Positions 35,589-44,485 of a stretch of 64,000 nucleotides of DNA are shown here, piece after piece. Below the pieces are notes generated by a model. That model did not search any database. It was not told the DNA's origin and worked only from the letters and a program-made list of their open reading frames with translations. The stretch's first letter is position 1. The number at the start of each line of letters is the position of its first letter. Position numbers and translations under genes: made by a program. The stretch is taken from assembly GCA_965250215.1 (NCBI GenBank), contig CBDFNN010000004.1, forward strand, positions 3,038,001 to 3,102,000, given 5' to 3'. Source of the stretch: CBDFNN01 sp965250215. GTDB lineage: Bacteria > Bacteroidota > Rhodothermia > Rhodothermales > DATKEJ01.

Positions 35589-36814
35589 TATTCGTACCGA
35601 AGAGCGTCAATTGGGTTAGACTTGGCTGCCTTCCAGGCAGGAATGAATCCGAAGACTATTCCGACCATGGCGCAAATCGTAAATGCTACAAAAACAGTTC
35701 CCCAAGACAGAACAGCTGTAAAGAAGGAATTTATAATCATGGTAATCCCCACGGATATCGCAATTCCCACTAGTCCTCCTCCAACACAGACCATAATGGC
35801 TTCAAAAAGAAATTGAACAAGAATGGCTACGCGTGTTGCGCCGAGAGCCTTTCGAATCCCAATCTCCTTGGTTCGCTCTTTCACAGAGACAAACATGATG
35901 TTCATTACTCCAATTCCACCAACAATCAGGGACAAAGCCGTCAAGAATAATCCAACTCCGTAAATCGCAATTTTCATGGAATCGAAGGTCGATCTAAAGG
36001 CCTCAAGTCGATTGATGGCAAAGTCGTTTTCTTGCGTCGCGTCCAGGCCACGAGCAACCCTCACAATGCCTGTGATTTCGTCTTCAGCTGGGTCCACATC
36101 CTCAGGTGTTTCAACACGCACTTCTACCGAAACACTTCGCCGATTAATTCCATACCAACCCTTGAAAGTATTGAACGGCATCTGCACCTGATTGTCGAAT
36201 GACATGAGTCCCATAAACTTTCCCTGCTTCGCTAAAACACCAATTATCTGGCATTTCTTTCCGCCCAGCCGAAAGACCTTTCCGAGTGGTTCACCAACCG
36301 GGAAAAGCCCGGTAGCAACTTCCGATCCAATCACACAAACAGGACGCGCAAATCTATTGTCAAGGTCATTGTAGAAGCGCCCACTAGTCAGATCAATATC
36401 ATTCGTCTTTGCATAAGCGCCGGTTGAAGCCTGAATAAAGACTCCGCCCAAAACGCGATCTTTGTATGATGCCTCCCGACCGGTTTGAACAACTGGAGCT
36501 ACGGCGATAGCGAATTTCGAATTTAGATCGATGGGTTCAACGATATCGTCAGTAATTCTGGGACGATTCATGATCTCCCACCACTTGTCGTTTGTGAACC
36601 ATGGCCACTTTTCGACCATCAGTTTATTGGTACCCAACATAGACATGGAATCGTCAAAACTCTTCTCTATTCCATTGATCGTGGTAATCATTGAAGTGAC
36701 GGACACAATACCGATGATGATTCCCAAGGTTGTGAGAAGCGATCGCATTTTGTGGAGACCTATCGCACGCAATGCGATACGGAATCCTTCATAGACTTGA
36801 ATAAGTAGCTTCAT
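35588..36814 (-). CDS. MacB/FtsX-type ABC transporter permease (first of pair)
   Basis: This 408-residue paralogue of the next gene has the same architecture: an N-terminal helix (MRSLLTTLGIIIGIVSVTSMI), a periplasmic MacB_PCD domain, and the C-terminal FtsX domain with GVMNIMFVSVKERTKEIGIRKALGATR and KAAKSNPIDALRYE. The pair is likely a heterodimeric permease. No MacB ATPase or membrane-fusion protein lies beside it; the 295 bp upstream are noncoding, followed by a helicase gene. Confidence 0.92.
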   Translation of the reverse strand: MKLLIQVYEGFRIALRAIGLHKMRSLLTTLGIIIGIVSVTSMITTINGIEKSFDDSMSMLGTNKLMVEKWPWFTNDKWWEIMNRPRITDDIVEPIDLNSKFAIAVAPVVQTGREASYKDRVLGGVFIQASTGAYAKTNDIDLTSGRFYNDLDNRFARPVCVIGSEVATGLFPVGEPLGKVFRLGGKKCQIIGVLAKQGKFMGLMSFDNQVQMPFNTFKGWYGINRRSVSVEVRVETPEDVDPAEDEITGIVRVARGLDATQENDFAINRLEAFRSTFDSMKIAIYGVGLFLTALSLIVGGIGVMNIMFVSVKERTKEIGIRKALGATRVAILVQFLFEAIMVCVGGGLVGIAISVGITMIINSFFTAVLSWGTVFVAFTICAMVGIVFGFIPAWKAAKSNPIDALRYE

Positions 36815-37109
36815 GGGCCGGGTATATCAGTGCCGTTTGTAAGGTTATCGTCCATACGAGATTTTGCAGATGGAGTTGCAGAAAGAGATGGCTGATCTAG
36901 CTTGTCTCGTTACTCTAGTTTTTTGACTTTATTTTAAGAGTCTAGACACATGGATTATTGTGATCTAGGACAAAAGACAAGCTTCGAAAACGTAGCGAAC
37001 CGCATTAGCCAGCTCTCCAGCATAGCGAAGGAGATACGACATTTTCAGACGCAATGCTTAAGATAGAAATATTGGTCAATGGATAATTTTTTGCTTATAC
37101 AAATTCGAT
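36815..37109. other. Intergenic region between helicase and permease genes
   Basis: About 295 bp with no ORF above small size, no hairpin with T-run and no tRNA. It holds the 3' end of the helicase transcript and probably the permease promoter. A GCTGATCTAGCT-like string near 36891 resembles strings at 43196 and 43223. Confidence 0.35.
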
Positions 37110-39098
37110 CTATTCTGAGCTATCCTCCTCCACCAGAACCCACTGCTCTAGTATCTCTTCCGGAAAATCCTTGATGAACCTACTAGGATCCGTGAAATAG
37201 GCCCCCGCTCCTGCTCTTGCCTGGACTGTCGGATATGATACAAACAGATTGTCCTTTGCTCTTGTCAGTGCAACATAAAAGAGGCGCAATTCCTCGTCTA
37301 TGTTGTCAGAGTCCTTCACAGCGTAGGATGATGGGATGCTTCCATCGACCGCGTTGATAACGAATACGGAATTGAATTCTAGTCCTTTAGCCGAATGTAT
37401 CGTGGAAAGGATCAAAGGCGATTCGTCAGCAAAACTACGTTCTACATCAACGGCACTTAGATTGACAGGGTCTAGAACAAGCCCATTCAAGAACTCGGTC
37501 CTGCTTGAACTTGATTCAGCCAGAGACGGAAGGGTCTCAAGGTCCAAAATTCTCTTTTGGAAATCTTTTGGATAGAGCCGTTCGATCATAGGAAGATAAA
37601 TATCCAAAATCAGTTCGAGCTCAGAGGAGACAAGTCGATTCTTGGTGCGGAGCTCATTGATTAAATCGAACAGGGAGTTAAGGTGGCTAGCTCTACTGGA
37701 GTTGAGGCCTGTCGATTTAACAATCTCCGATGACGACTTTTCTGGCAACAAGGTCATGACAGCCCGGGCTGTCTTTGGACCAACTCCTTCTTGCAGCATT
37801 AGAACGCGATTCCACGCGACCACATCGCCCGGATTTTCTACCACTCTTAGGTAGGATAACACATCTTTGACGTGTGCCGCTTCGGTCAGCTTCACGCCTC
37901 CATACTTTACAAAAGGGATGCTCCTCTTATTCAACTCGAGCTCGACTGCGAAGGAATTAAATCCGCTCCGAAACAAAACGGAAATATCTGATAAATCAGT
38001 CCCTTGCTCTCTCAGATTCATCACCATTTGTACAACAAATCGAGCTTCGTAATCCGAGTCAACGGCTTTGACCAATACCGGCAATTGTCCCGCAGTTCGT
38101 TCTGTAAATAGCCTCTTATCATACTTCCGTTTGGCTAGACCAAGGACACCATTGGCGATATCTAGAATACCGGGTGTAGATCGATAGTTTTGCTCAAGCT
38201 TCAAAATTTTCGCTCCGGGAAATCTTGAATCGAAATGGAAAATATTGTCAAAGTCTGCCCCTCGAAAGCCATAGATCGATTGTGCGTCGTCACCGACGGC
38301 CATCACATTTGAGTGAACCGTGCAGAGTAGTTCAGTCAACCTTGCCTGAATGTGATTGGTGTCTTGATACTCGTCCACTAGGACGTGTTTGCACTTCTGG
38401 GACACTGTTGCAAGAACATTGGTATTGTTCTCTAGCAGTTCAACTGTTTTTGACAAGAGATCATCATAGTCCATCAGACCATGCTTCTTTTTATAGAGCT
38501 GATAAGCTTGAAATAGATGTTCTAGTGAATCGGTGTGAACCACAAATCCAGGGTAGTCCTTTTCAAGCACTTCCCGAATAAGCAAACCACGGTTTCTGGA
38601 GGCCGAAAATATGCTGAGTATGGCGTTCTTTTTTGGATAGCGTTGTTTTGCTCGATCAAGTTTTGATTCCGTCCGAAGTGTCTCTATGACATCTGATGCA
38701 TCTAGACCATCTAGCAAGGTGAAGTTGTTCGGATAACCAATAGATCCAGCGTGTCGCTTCAAAACACTGAGGCAAAAGGCATGGAAGGTCCCACCTTTCA
38801 CATCGCGGCATCTTTGATCCAGCAGAAGCGACGCTCGCTCTAGCATTTCTCTTGAGGCCCGGCGAGTGAATGTAAGAAGCACGATCTCATCTGCAGGCAC
38901 GCCAGACTCAACGAGATATGCGACCCGATACACGAGGGTTCGTGTCTTCCCAGTGCCTGCCCCAGCGATAATCAAATGGTGCCCAGATCCAGCCTGGACT
39001 ACAGCCAATTGTTGCGGATTCAATTCAGCAGCATAGTCAATGCTGTAATTGATCTTTGGGACACTCTTGTCAACTTTGAGGACGAATTTCTTTGCCAT
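37110..39098 (-). CDS. UvrD/Rep-family DNA helicase
   Basis: This superfamily 1A helicase of about 662 residues has Q-motif LNPQQLAVVQA, Walker A IIAGAGTGKTRTLVYR, motif Ia LTFTRRASREM, Walker B VDEYQDTN, motif III GDDAQSIYGFRGAD, motif IV EQNYRST, motif V LSTIHSAKGLEFNSVF and motif VI RLFYVALTRAKDNL. It unwinds DNA 3' to 5' during repair or replication restart. It is somewhat shorter than PcrA/UvrD and lacks a long C-terminal tail. The ATG at 39098 (MAKKFVLKV) is preferred to the GTG at 39104. It is divergent from parA. Confidence 0.93.
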   Translation of the reverse strand: MAKKFVLKVDKSVPKINYSIDYAAELNPQQLAVVQAGSGHHLIIAGAGTGKTRTLVYRVAYLVESGVPADEIVLLTFTRRASREMLERASLLLDQRCRDVKGGTFHAFCLSVLKRHAGSIGYPNNFTLLDGLDASDVIETLRTESKLDRAKQRYPKKNAILSIFSASRNRGLLIREVLEKDYPGFVVHTDSLEHLFQAYQLYKKKHGLMDYDDLLSKTVELLENNTNVLATVSQKCKHVLVDEYQDTNHIQARLTELLCTVHSNVMAVGDDAQSIYGFRGADFDNIFHFDSRFPGAKILKLEQNYRSTPGILDIANGVLGLAKRKYDKRLFTERTAGQLPVLVKAVDSDYEARFVVQMVMNLREQGTDLSDISVLFRSGFNSFAVELELNKRSIPFVKYGGVKLTEAAHVKDVLSYLRVVENPGDVVAWNRVLMLQEGVGPKTARAVMTLLPEKSSSEIVKSTGLNSSRASHLNSLFDLINELRTKNRLVSSELELILDIYLPMIERLYPKDFQKRILDLETLPSLAESSSSRTEFLNGLVLDPVNLSAVDVERSFADESPLILSTIHSAKGLEFNSVFVINAVDGSIPSSYAVKDSDNIDEELRLFYVALTRAKDNLFVSYPTVQARAGAGAYFTDPSRFIKDFPEEILEQWVLVEEDSSE

Positions 39099-39200
39099 AG
39101 CCACGTAAGATAACTGTGTACTTAAAAAAACCCGTGGACATCTCTAAAAAGCATTAGAAATTGATCAAACCTCTTAGGTCGATCAACGTAAAAGCACGAC

Positions 39201-39220
39201 CTTTAGCCACGTGGGAAAAG
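39201..39220. promoter_or_regulatory. Near-palindrome with parS-like core on the parA start codon
   Basis: CTTTAGCCAC-GTGGGAAAAG is a 20-bp imperfect palindrome (8 of 10 positions per arm) centred between 39210 and 39211, so that its centre CACGTG contains the parA GTG start. The consensus parS is TGTTTCACGTGAAACA; only the CAC/GTG core and a few outer bases agree. It could be a degenerate ParB or Noc-type site or an autoregulatory operator. Confidence 0.3.
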
Positions 39221-39999
39221 TAATCTGCATAGCGAATCAAAAAGGCGGTGTCGGTAAGACAACGACCTCTATCAATTTGGCGGCTTCCCTTGCCGCTTCA
39301 GAGAAGACTACCTTGCTGATCGATTCGGATCCGCAAGCAAATTGCACTTCGGGACTAGGACACAATCCTCGACAGCTCAAGAAATCCATATATGAGGTAT
39401 TGGTTACGGAGACCATGCCGAAGGATGTGATTGTGCGAACAGAGATGCCCTATCTCGATCTGGCACCAAGCCATATCAATCTCGTAGGAGCAGAAATCGA
39501 GATGATTGATTTGCCGGAGAGAGAACAGGTATTACGAAAGAAAATTGTCAAAGAGAGAGCCAAATACGATTACACCATTATTGACTGCCCTCCATCTTTA
39601 GGGCTTCTGACTTTAAATGCACTTGCGGCCTCGGATGCTGTTCTAATCCCAGTTCAGTGCGAGTATTTTGCATTGGAAGGACTCGGACAACTGTTCAACA
39701 CCATCAAAATTGTCAGAGAGCACCTGAATCCTAGTCTCAAAATCGAGGGAGTACTTCTTACGATGTACGATTCTAGACTGAGACTTTCTAAACAGGTGTA
39801 CGAAGAGGTAAAGAGGTATTTTGGTGAGAAAGTTTTCGATACAGTCATCCAAAGAAACGTCAAAGTTTCGGAGGCTCCTAGTCATGGAAAACCGATTATC
39901 CTTTACGATGCTACTAGTACAGGAGCAAGAAACTACATTTCACTCGCTGGTGAAGTATTAAAAAGAGATGTACCACAACCGGTGGCCGACACCGATTAA
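39211..39999 (+). CDS. parA: Chromosome-partitioning ATPase ParA (Soj)
   Basis: This 262-residue Walker-type ATPase has the deviant Walker A KGGVGKTTTSINLAASLA, with IDSDPQANCTSGLG and DYTIIDCPPSLGLLTLNAL as the other nucleotide-site motifs. With ParB it segregates replication origins. The start is GTG at 39211, giving MGKVICIANQKGG; no upstream in-frame ATG fits the family. It is followed by parB after 22 bp and is divergent from the helicase gene. Confidence 0.96.
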   Translation: MGKVICIANQKGGVGKTTTSINLAASLAASEKTTLLIDSDPQANCTSGLGHNPRQLKKSIYEVLVTETMPKDVIVRTEMPYLDLAPSHINLVGAEIEMIDLPEREQVLRKKIVKERAKYDYTIIDCPPSLGLLTLNALAASDAVLIPVQCEYFALEGLGQLFNTIKIVREHLNPSLKIEGVLLTMYDSRLRLSKQVYEEVKRYFGEKVFDTVIQRNVKVSEAPSHGKPIILYDATSTGARNYISLAGEVLKRDVPQPVADTD

Positions 40000-40021
40000 G
40001 AATAATTAGAATTCGAATAGA

Positions 40022-40939
40022 ATGGCAAAGAAATCTGCCTTGGGCCGCGGTCTAGGAGCCTTGCTTCCAGTAGAGCCTCGAGAAGGGCAAGACATTATAG
40101 AAGCAAGTCTTGAAACTAGGTCTTCTAAGACCTCCGCCAATGGGGTCTCAACCGGTATCGATCTTAGCTTGATTTCGCCAAACCCCTATCAACCAAGAAA
40201 GGATTTCGACCCTGAGGAATTAGAGGAGCTCACCGCGTCAATTACGCAACTCGGAATTATTCAGCCGATTACCGTCAGGAAGAGCAAGGAAGGCTACGAA
40301 CTCATTTCAGGAGAGCGGAGACTTAAGGCATCAAAAAAAGCAGGTTTAAAAACCATCCCAGCATATGTCATAAAAGTTTCCGATCAGGAGATGATTGAGA
40401 TGGCCGTCGTTGAGAATGTTCAAAGAGCTGATCTTAATCCGATTGAGATAGCTAGAGCTTATCAGCGACTCATGGAAGAGTGCAATCTCACTCAAGAAAA
40501 GGTTGCTGATCGAGTAGGAAAAAACAGATCGACCGTCACTAACACATTGCGCCTTCTAAGTCTTGATACGGAGGTTCAGAATTCCTTAATCGAGGGAAAA
40601 ATATCAGCTGGCCATGCGAGAGTTTTGGTCACGCTGGTGGCTGAGAAACAGAAGGATCTTCTGAACAGAATTCTACGACGGGGACTTTCGGTTCGGGACA
40701 CCGAAGCCTTGGGAAAGGTTCTCGCCGAATCGGACACTACAGCAAAGCCCTACAGAAAAATCGAAAAGATTTCAATGAATCGTGACGAACTGGAGCTATT
40801 GGCAATCACAGACAAGTTGCGTAGCGGCCTCGCGACTCAAGTAAAGGTCAATCACAAATCCAGCGGAAAAGGCGTTATCGAGATAGAGTATTACGACGTA
40901 GAAGATCTCGAACGAATTACAGACAAGATTCTGAAGTGA
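40022..40939 (+). CDS. parB: Chromosome-partitioning protein ParB (Spo0J)
   Basis: This 305-residue protein opens MAKKSALGRGLGALLP. It has the CTP-binding ParB/Srx domain with NPYQPRKDF, ELTASITQLGIIQPITVR and the LISGERRLKASKKAG box, then the HTH region LTQEKVADRVGKNRSTVTNTLRLL, and a C-terminal dimerisation tail. It loads at parS and slides on DNA as a CTP-dependent clamp. Its TGA overlaps the ATG of the next gene (TGATG at 40937-40941), linking the DUF5683 gene to the par operon. Confidence 0.96.
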   Translation: MAKKSALGRGLGALLPVEPREGQDIIEASLETRSSKTSANGVSTGIDLSLISPNPYQPRKDFDPEELEELTASITQLGIIQPITVRKSKEGYELISGERRLKASKKAGLKTIPAYVIKVSDQEMIEMAVVENVQRADLNPIEIARAYQRLMEECNLTQEKVADRVGKNRSTVTNTLRLLSLDTEVQNSLIEGKISAGHARVLVTLVAEKQKDLLNRILRRGLSVRDTEALGKVLAESDTTAKPYRKIEKISMNRDELELLAITDKLRSGLATQVKVNHKSSGKGVIEIEYYDVEDLERITDKILK

Positions 40940-41541
40940 TGATTGCTTACTCTCATTCTTCTTTCAAATTAATGAGAGAAAAATCGAAATTTCGATGGGC
41001 AATCCCACTCATGGGTTTTCTACTGGGCTCAATTCTAGCCGGCCAAGGACTTCAAGCACAGAGCTCCGTCGTAAGGGCACACTCACCCAAAAGTGCACTC
41101 TATAAAAGTGCGATTATTCCAGGTTGGGGCCAGGTTTACAACAAGCAGAAAATCAAAGTACCCGTAATTTATGCAGGTCTAGTTGGACTTGGTGGCTTCG
41201 CGGTTTATCTAAATTCGAGGCACTCACTATATGATCAAGCCTATCTCTTCAAGGTTTTTGACGGTCAAGATGAAGGTGTTAGTTATCCAGATTTCGAATC
41301 TGACTACAATGAAATCGCTCAGGGTAGAAATATCAGTGCAGAAACCCTTCGACTTCAGAGAAACTCACATCGACGAAACAGAGACCTGACTTTTCTAGGC
41401 ATTGCGGCTGTTTATAGCTTGAATCTCCTTGATGCCTACGTCAACGCGCACCTTGTTGACTTCGATGTCAGCGACGATATTGGCCTAAATACCTTTTTAT
41501 CCAGTAAAGGAAAAGGCGTCACATTATATATTAATTTGTAG
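40939..41541 (+). CDS. DUF5683 domain membrane-associated protein
   Basis: This protein of about 200 residues has the DUF5683 core SPKSALYKSAIIPGWGQVYNKQKIKVPVIYAGLVGLGGFAVY, with a hydrophobic hairpin, a polar middle region, and a second hydrophobic segment (LTFLGIAAVYSLNLLDAYVNAHL). A signal-like segment comes first (MREKSKFRWAIPLMGFLLGS through LQAQ). That segment could instead begin at the ATG at 40972, while ATG 40939 overlaps the parB stop and suggests coupling. The function is unknown. Genes of this family commonly follow parAB in Bacteroidota. Confidence 0.88.
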   Translation: MIAYSHSSFKLMREKSKFRWAIPLMGFLLGSILAGQGLQAQSSVVRAHSPKSALYKSAIIPGWGQVYNKQKIKVPVIYAGLVGLGGFAVYLNSRHSLYDQAYLFKVFDGQDEGVSYPDFESDYNEIAQGRNISAETLRLQRNSHRRNRDLTFLGIAAVYSLNLLDAYVNAHLVDFDVSDDIGLNTFLSSKGKGVTLYINL

Positions 41542-41863
41542 CATGTCCCTATATTACGTCACTTAGCTCGCCTGACCCTTGTAAAAAGCATTCAAATTTT
41601 GTCCAAGAGAGAAATAATTTGACACCTTTATGCTCTTATGTTGTTAGAGCGTGGGTCCGAGAAGTTGATACTGACGAGGTCAATTGCCTCTTGGCGCTGA
41701 ATTTATTGCAATAATTCGTTCGTTTGCGCTGGAACCGATTCCATAAGTCTCTTTGTGTGAACAAGTTAAGGAGACTTGGTTGAAGTAGGTTCTGTGGGGT
41801 AACTAAGCGACGGCTGTCCCGTAGTTGGGGAGTCAAAGTTGAAAGTTTTCTAACGAGTACAAC
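41542..41863. other. 322-bp intergenic region upstream of the serine-palmitoyltransferase-like gene
   Basis: No coding ORF is convincing here; a 66-codon minus-strand frame at 41636-41836 has no recognisable protein. A small hairpin (GAGG/CCTC around 41678) and a promoter-like TAATTTG near 41615 are present, but neither is strong. The region may carry a long 5' leader for the next gene. No tRNA or other structured RNA was recognised. Confidence 0.4.
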
Positions 41864-43189
41864 ATGTCATTTCTAGAAGGTCACCTAGACACTGAGCTTA
41901 CAACCATAGATCAAATAGACGTCGAGAAAGCAGCGACATCGCCGTCGATTTTTGACAAATGCTTCGCCTTTTTCAAGAAAGGTGGTGACTACCAACAGAC
42001 GGTCGAGGCGGATCTATATCCATATTTCCGGCCTATCGAGAGAAGTGATGGCACCCACGCCATAATAAATGGTCACGATGTGATCATGGCTGGGTCCAAT
42101 AATTATCTTGGATTGACTTCTGATCCGAGGGTAATGGAAGCCGCTAAGAACGCCATCGATCAATATGGTACTGGCTGTACAGGAAGTCGATTTCTAAATG
42201 GAACCTTAGATATCCATATTGAACTTGAAGAGCGCCTGGCCAGATTTCTCGGAAAAGAGAAATGTATCCTTTTTTCAACCGGGTACATGACCAATCAAGG
42301 TGTCATCCAAGGGATCACCTCCAAGAACGATCTTATATTTTCCGACAAGGACAATCACGCATCGATAATCGCTGGCACCTCTGCTTCCATCGCAAAAACC
42401 ATTCGTTACAAGCATAACGACATGGTTCATTTGAGATTTTTGTTGGAAAGGGCTGTTACTCAAAATCCGAGCTCTGCAAGAATCATAGTAACGGATGGTG
42501 TCTTTAGCATGAGTGGTCTTCTTGCTCGCGTACCAGAGTTGGTCGCGTTAGCGAAAGAGTTTAGTGCGGCCTTGATTCTAGATGACGCCCATGCAATCGG
42601 AGTCATCGGACCGGGTGGACGAGGTTCAGCAGCACATTTTGATCTGTCAAATAATGCACACCTTATCACTGGCACCTTTTCAAAGTCATTTGCGTCGATT
42701 GGTGGATTTTGTGTCGGAGACGAGAATGTCATCGACTATATAAGACATAGTGCATCTACCCATATTTTTTCGGCTTCCATGCCTCCTCCGACCGTTGCCA
42801 CGGTCTTGAAGTGTTTAGATATTCTGGAGGAAGAACCAGAAAGATTAGATCGACTCAGCGAGATTTCGGACTATATGAGAGACGGTTTCAAGAATCTAGG
42901 ATTCGATGTCTGGGCCTCCAATACGCCTATCATTCCTGTTGTCATCGGTGAGATGACAACGAGTTTTAAATTCTGGAAAGACCTCTTGGAAGCTGGAGTC
43001 TTCACCAATCCCGTAATCCCTCCTGCCGTACCTAAAGGATTCTCTTTGATGCGTACCTCTTATATGGCTACCCACACCGATGAAGACCTCAACAATATCC
43101 TCGATGCATTCGAGAAAGTTGGAAAGAAGCATGGTATTATCGGCGGAAATAGTCAGAAAATTAATTTCAACGGAAACGGTCGCCATTAA
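41864..43189 (+). CDS. Serine palmitoyltransferase-like alpha-oxoamine synthase
   Basis: This 441-residue PLP enzyme belongs to the alpha-oxoamine synthases. Motifs: SNNYLGLTSDPRVMEAA, GTGCTGSRFLNGTLDIHIELEERLA, DNHASIIAG, DGVFSMSGLLARVPEL, LILDDAHAIGVIG and the Schiff-base element TFSKSFASIGG. The family condenses an amino acid with an acyl-CoA. In Bacteroidota a relative of this length class starts sphingolipid synthesis from serine and palmitoyl-CoA. KBL and BioF are alternatives but are usually shorter at about 390-400 residues and lack the N-terminal extension of about 45 residues seen here. The neighbouring GNAT-fold gene strengthens the lipid reading. Confidence 0.85.
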   Translation: MSFLEGHLDTELTTIDQIDVEKAATSPSIFDKCFAFFKKGGDYQQTVEADLYPYFRPIERSDGTHAIINGHDVIMAGSNNYLGLTSDPRVMEAAKNAIDQYGTGCTGSRFLNGTLDIHIELEERLARFLGKEKCILFSTGYMTNQGVIQGITSKNDLIFSDKDNHASIIAGTSASIAKTIRYKHNDMVHLRFLLERAVTQNPSSARIIVTDGVFSMSGLLARVPELVALAKEFSAALILDDAHAIGVIGPGGRGSAAHFDLSNNAHLITGTFSKSFASIGGFCVGDENVIDYIRHSASTHIFSASMPPPTVATVLKCLDILEEEPERLDRLSEISDYMRDGFKNLGFDVWASNTPIIPVVIGEMTTSFKFWKDLLEAGVFTNPVIPPAVPKGFSLMRTSYMATHTDEDLNNILDAFEKVGKKHGIIGGNSQKINFNGNGRH

Positions 43190-43195
43190 GGGATA

Positions 43196-43234
43196 GCTGA
43201 TCTGGCTCTTCTTATCATTCTTGCTGATCTGGCT
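43196..43234. repeat. Short direct repeat between the two lipid-pathway genes
   Basis: GCTGATCTGGCT occurs at 43196-43207 and again at 43223-43234, 27 bp apart, in the 122-bp gap. It has no hairpin character. It may be a protein-binding site or remnant repeat. Confidence 0.35.
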
Positions 43235-43311
43235 TTTTTGGCCCTCCTGCAGGTCAATGTCTATCTTGGACTAGTCTGTTTTTATCTCTACCTCAGCCCT
43301 TCAATTGAATC

Positions 43312-44463
43312 ATGTCTTTTCGCGTTACAAAAGTTAAAACCTCTCGCGAGCGGAAGGCATTTATCGACTTCCCTTACAAATTTTACAAAGATTCAGCCTT
43401 TTGGGTACCGCCGCTTCGGATGGATCAAAAGGGAGTTTTGAACCCAAAGAAAAATCCGTTTTTTGAGCACGGAGATATCGAACTATTCATTGCGCATAAT
43501 GAGGAAAATGACGAAATCGTTGGACGGATTGCAGCCATAAAAAACGGTATGCATCTGGAGAAGTACAATGACGGAGTTGGCTTCTTCGGATTCTATGAGT
43601 GTATAGAAAACATCGAAGCGGCTAGATCGCTTTTTACGGCCGCCGCCCAGAGTCTCAAGGATAGTGGACTAAAGACAATGCGGGGTCCAACAAATCCATC
43701 GATGAATGACATCTCTGGAATGCTTGTTGACGGATTCGACAAGTTGCCAGCCATCATGATGCCTTATAACATGTCCTACTATCCGCAGCAATTGGCAGAT
43801 CTCGGCTTTGAAAAAGAGATGACAATGTGGGCCTATTTCATTCGAAGGGATACCCGCAAAATGGAGCGAATGCATCGAGGTCTGGAATTGCTCAAACGGC
43901 GCTATCCAGATTTAAGTGTTAGGACGCTAGATATGAAGAGATTCGACGAGGAGGCCAGAACAATCTTGGCCATTTACAACGATGCTTGGCAGGATAATTG
44001 GGGGCATGTTACGATGACGGAAAACGAATTTCTACATCTTGTCAAAGACATGAAGCAGATAGTCGATCCAAACATCGTCTACCTCTTAGAAAAAGCCGGA
44101 GAGACGATCGGATTTTCAATCTCCCTACCAGACATCAATCCCGTCTTGCACCGTATAAAGAACGGCAAGCTCTTCCCCTTCGGTCTATTAAAACTATTCA
44201 TCCTACCCAAGTTGAATCCTATAGTACACCTCAGAACTCTCCTTATGGGGATAAAGAAAGAGCATCAAGGAAAGGGCTGGGATGCATTAATGAACGCCTC
44301 AATTCTTATTGAAGGACCAAAGCACGGATACACGGGATCTGAAATGTCTTGGATCTTAGAATCCAATCCGAAAATGAAGTTGGGCGCGGAAAATGTCGGA
44401 GGTTACAAGGTAAAGGAATACGCTATGTTCGAACATAGTCGAATGGCGGAATTACTCAACTAG
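43312..44463 (+). CDS. GNAT-fold acyltransferase-like protein, candidate N-acyltransferase of sphingolipid synthesis
   Basis: This 383-residue cytoplasmic protein opens FRVTKVKTSRERKAFIDFPYKFYKDSAFWVPPLRMDQ, has EIVGRIAAIKN, and ends with KKEHQGKGWDALMNASILIEGPKHGYTGSEMSWILESNPKM, which are elements of a GNAT-type acyl-CoA fold. Its closest relatives by eye are the long uncharacterised N-acetyltransferases of about 380 residues in Bacteroidota. Standing 122 bp after a serine-palmitoyltransferase-like gene, it could acylate the long-chain base (ceramide synthesis), but this is inference from position. The acyl donor and acceptor are unknown. Confidence 0.75.
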   Translation: MSFRVTKVKTSRERKAFIDFPYKFYKDSAFWVPPLRMDQKGVLNPKKNPFFEHGDIELFIAHNEENDEIVGRIAAIKNGMHLEKYNDGVGFFGFYECIENIEAARSLFTAAAQSLKDSGLKTMRGPTNPSMNDISGMLVDGFDKLPAIMMPYNMSYYPQQLADLGFEKEMTMWAYFIRRDTRKMERMHRGLELLKRRYPDLSVRTLDMKRFDEEARTILAIYNDAWQDNWGHVTMTENEFLHLVKDMKQIVDPNIVYLLEKAGETIGFSISLPDINPVLHRIKNGKLFPFGLLKLFILPKLNPIVHLRTLLMGIKKEHQGKGWDALMNASILIEGPKHGYTGSEMSWILESNPKMKLGAENVGGYKVKEYAMFEHSRMAELLN

Positions 44464-44485
44464 AATTCTCCTTCAGAAATCACCT

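Noticed and set aside
36815..37109. Possible tRNA or structured RNA in the helicase/permease gap
   Set aside because: No T-loop GGTTCGAxTCC or cloverleaf pairing could be found.
39100..39106. Second GCCACGT near the helicase start as a partner site for the parA palindrome
   Set aside because: Only seven bases match, with no dyad symmetry, and it overlaps the helicase 5' end.
41636..41836. 66-codon minus-strand ORF in the 322-bp intergenic region
   Set aside because: No family features, no start context, and the length is expected by chance.
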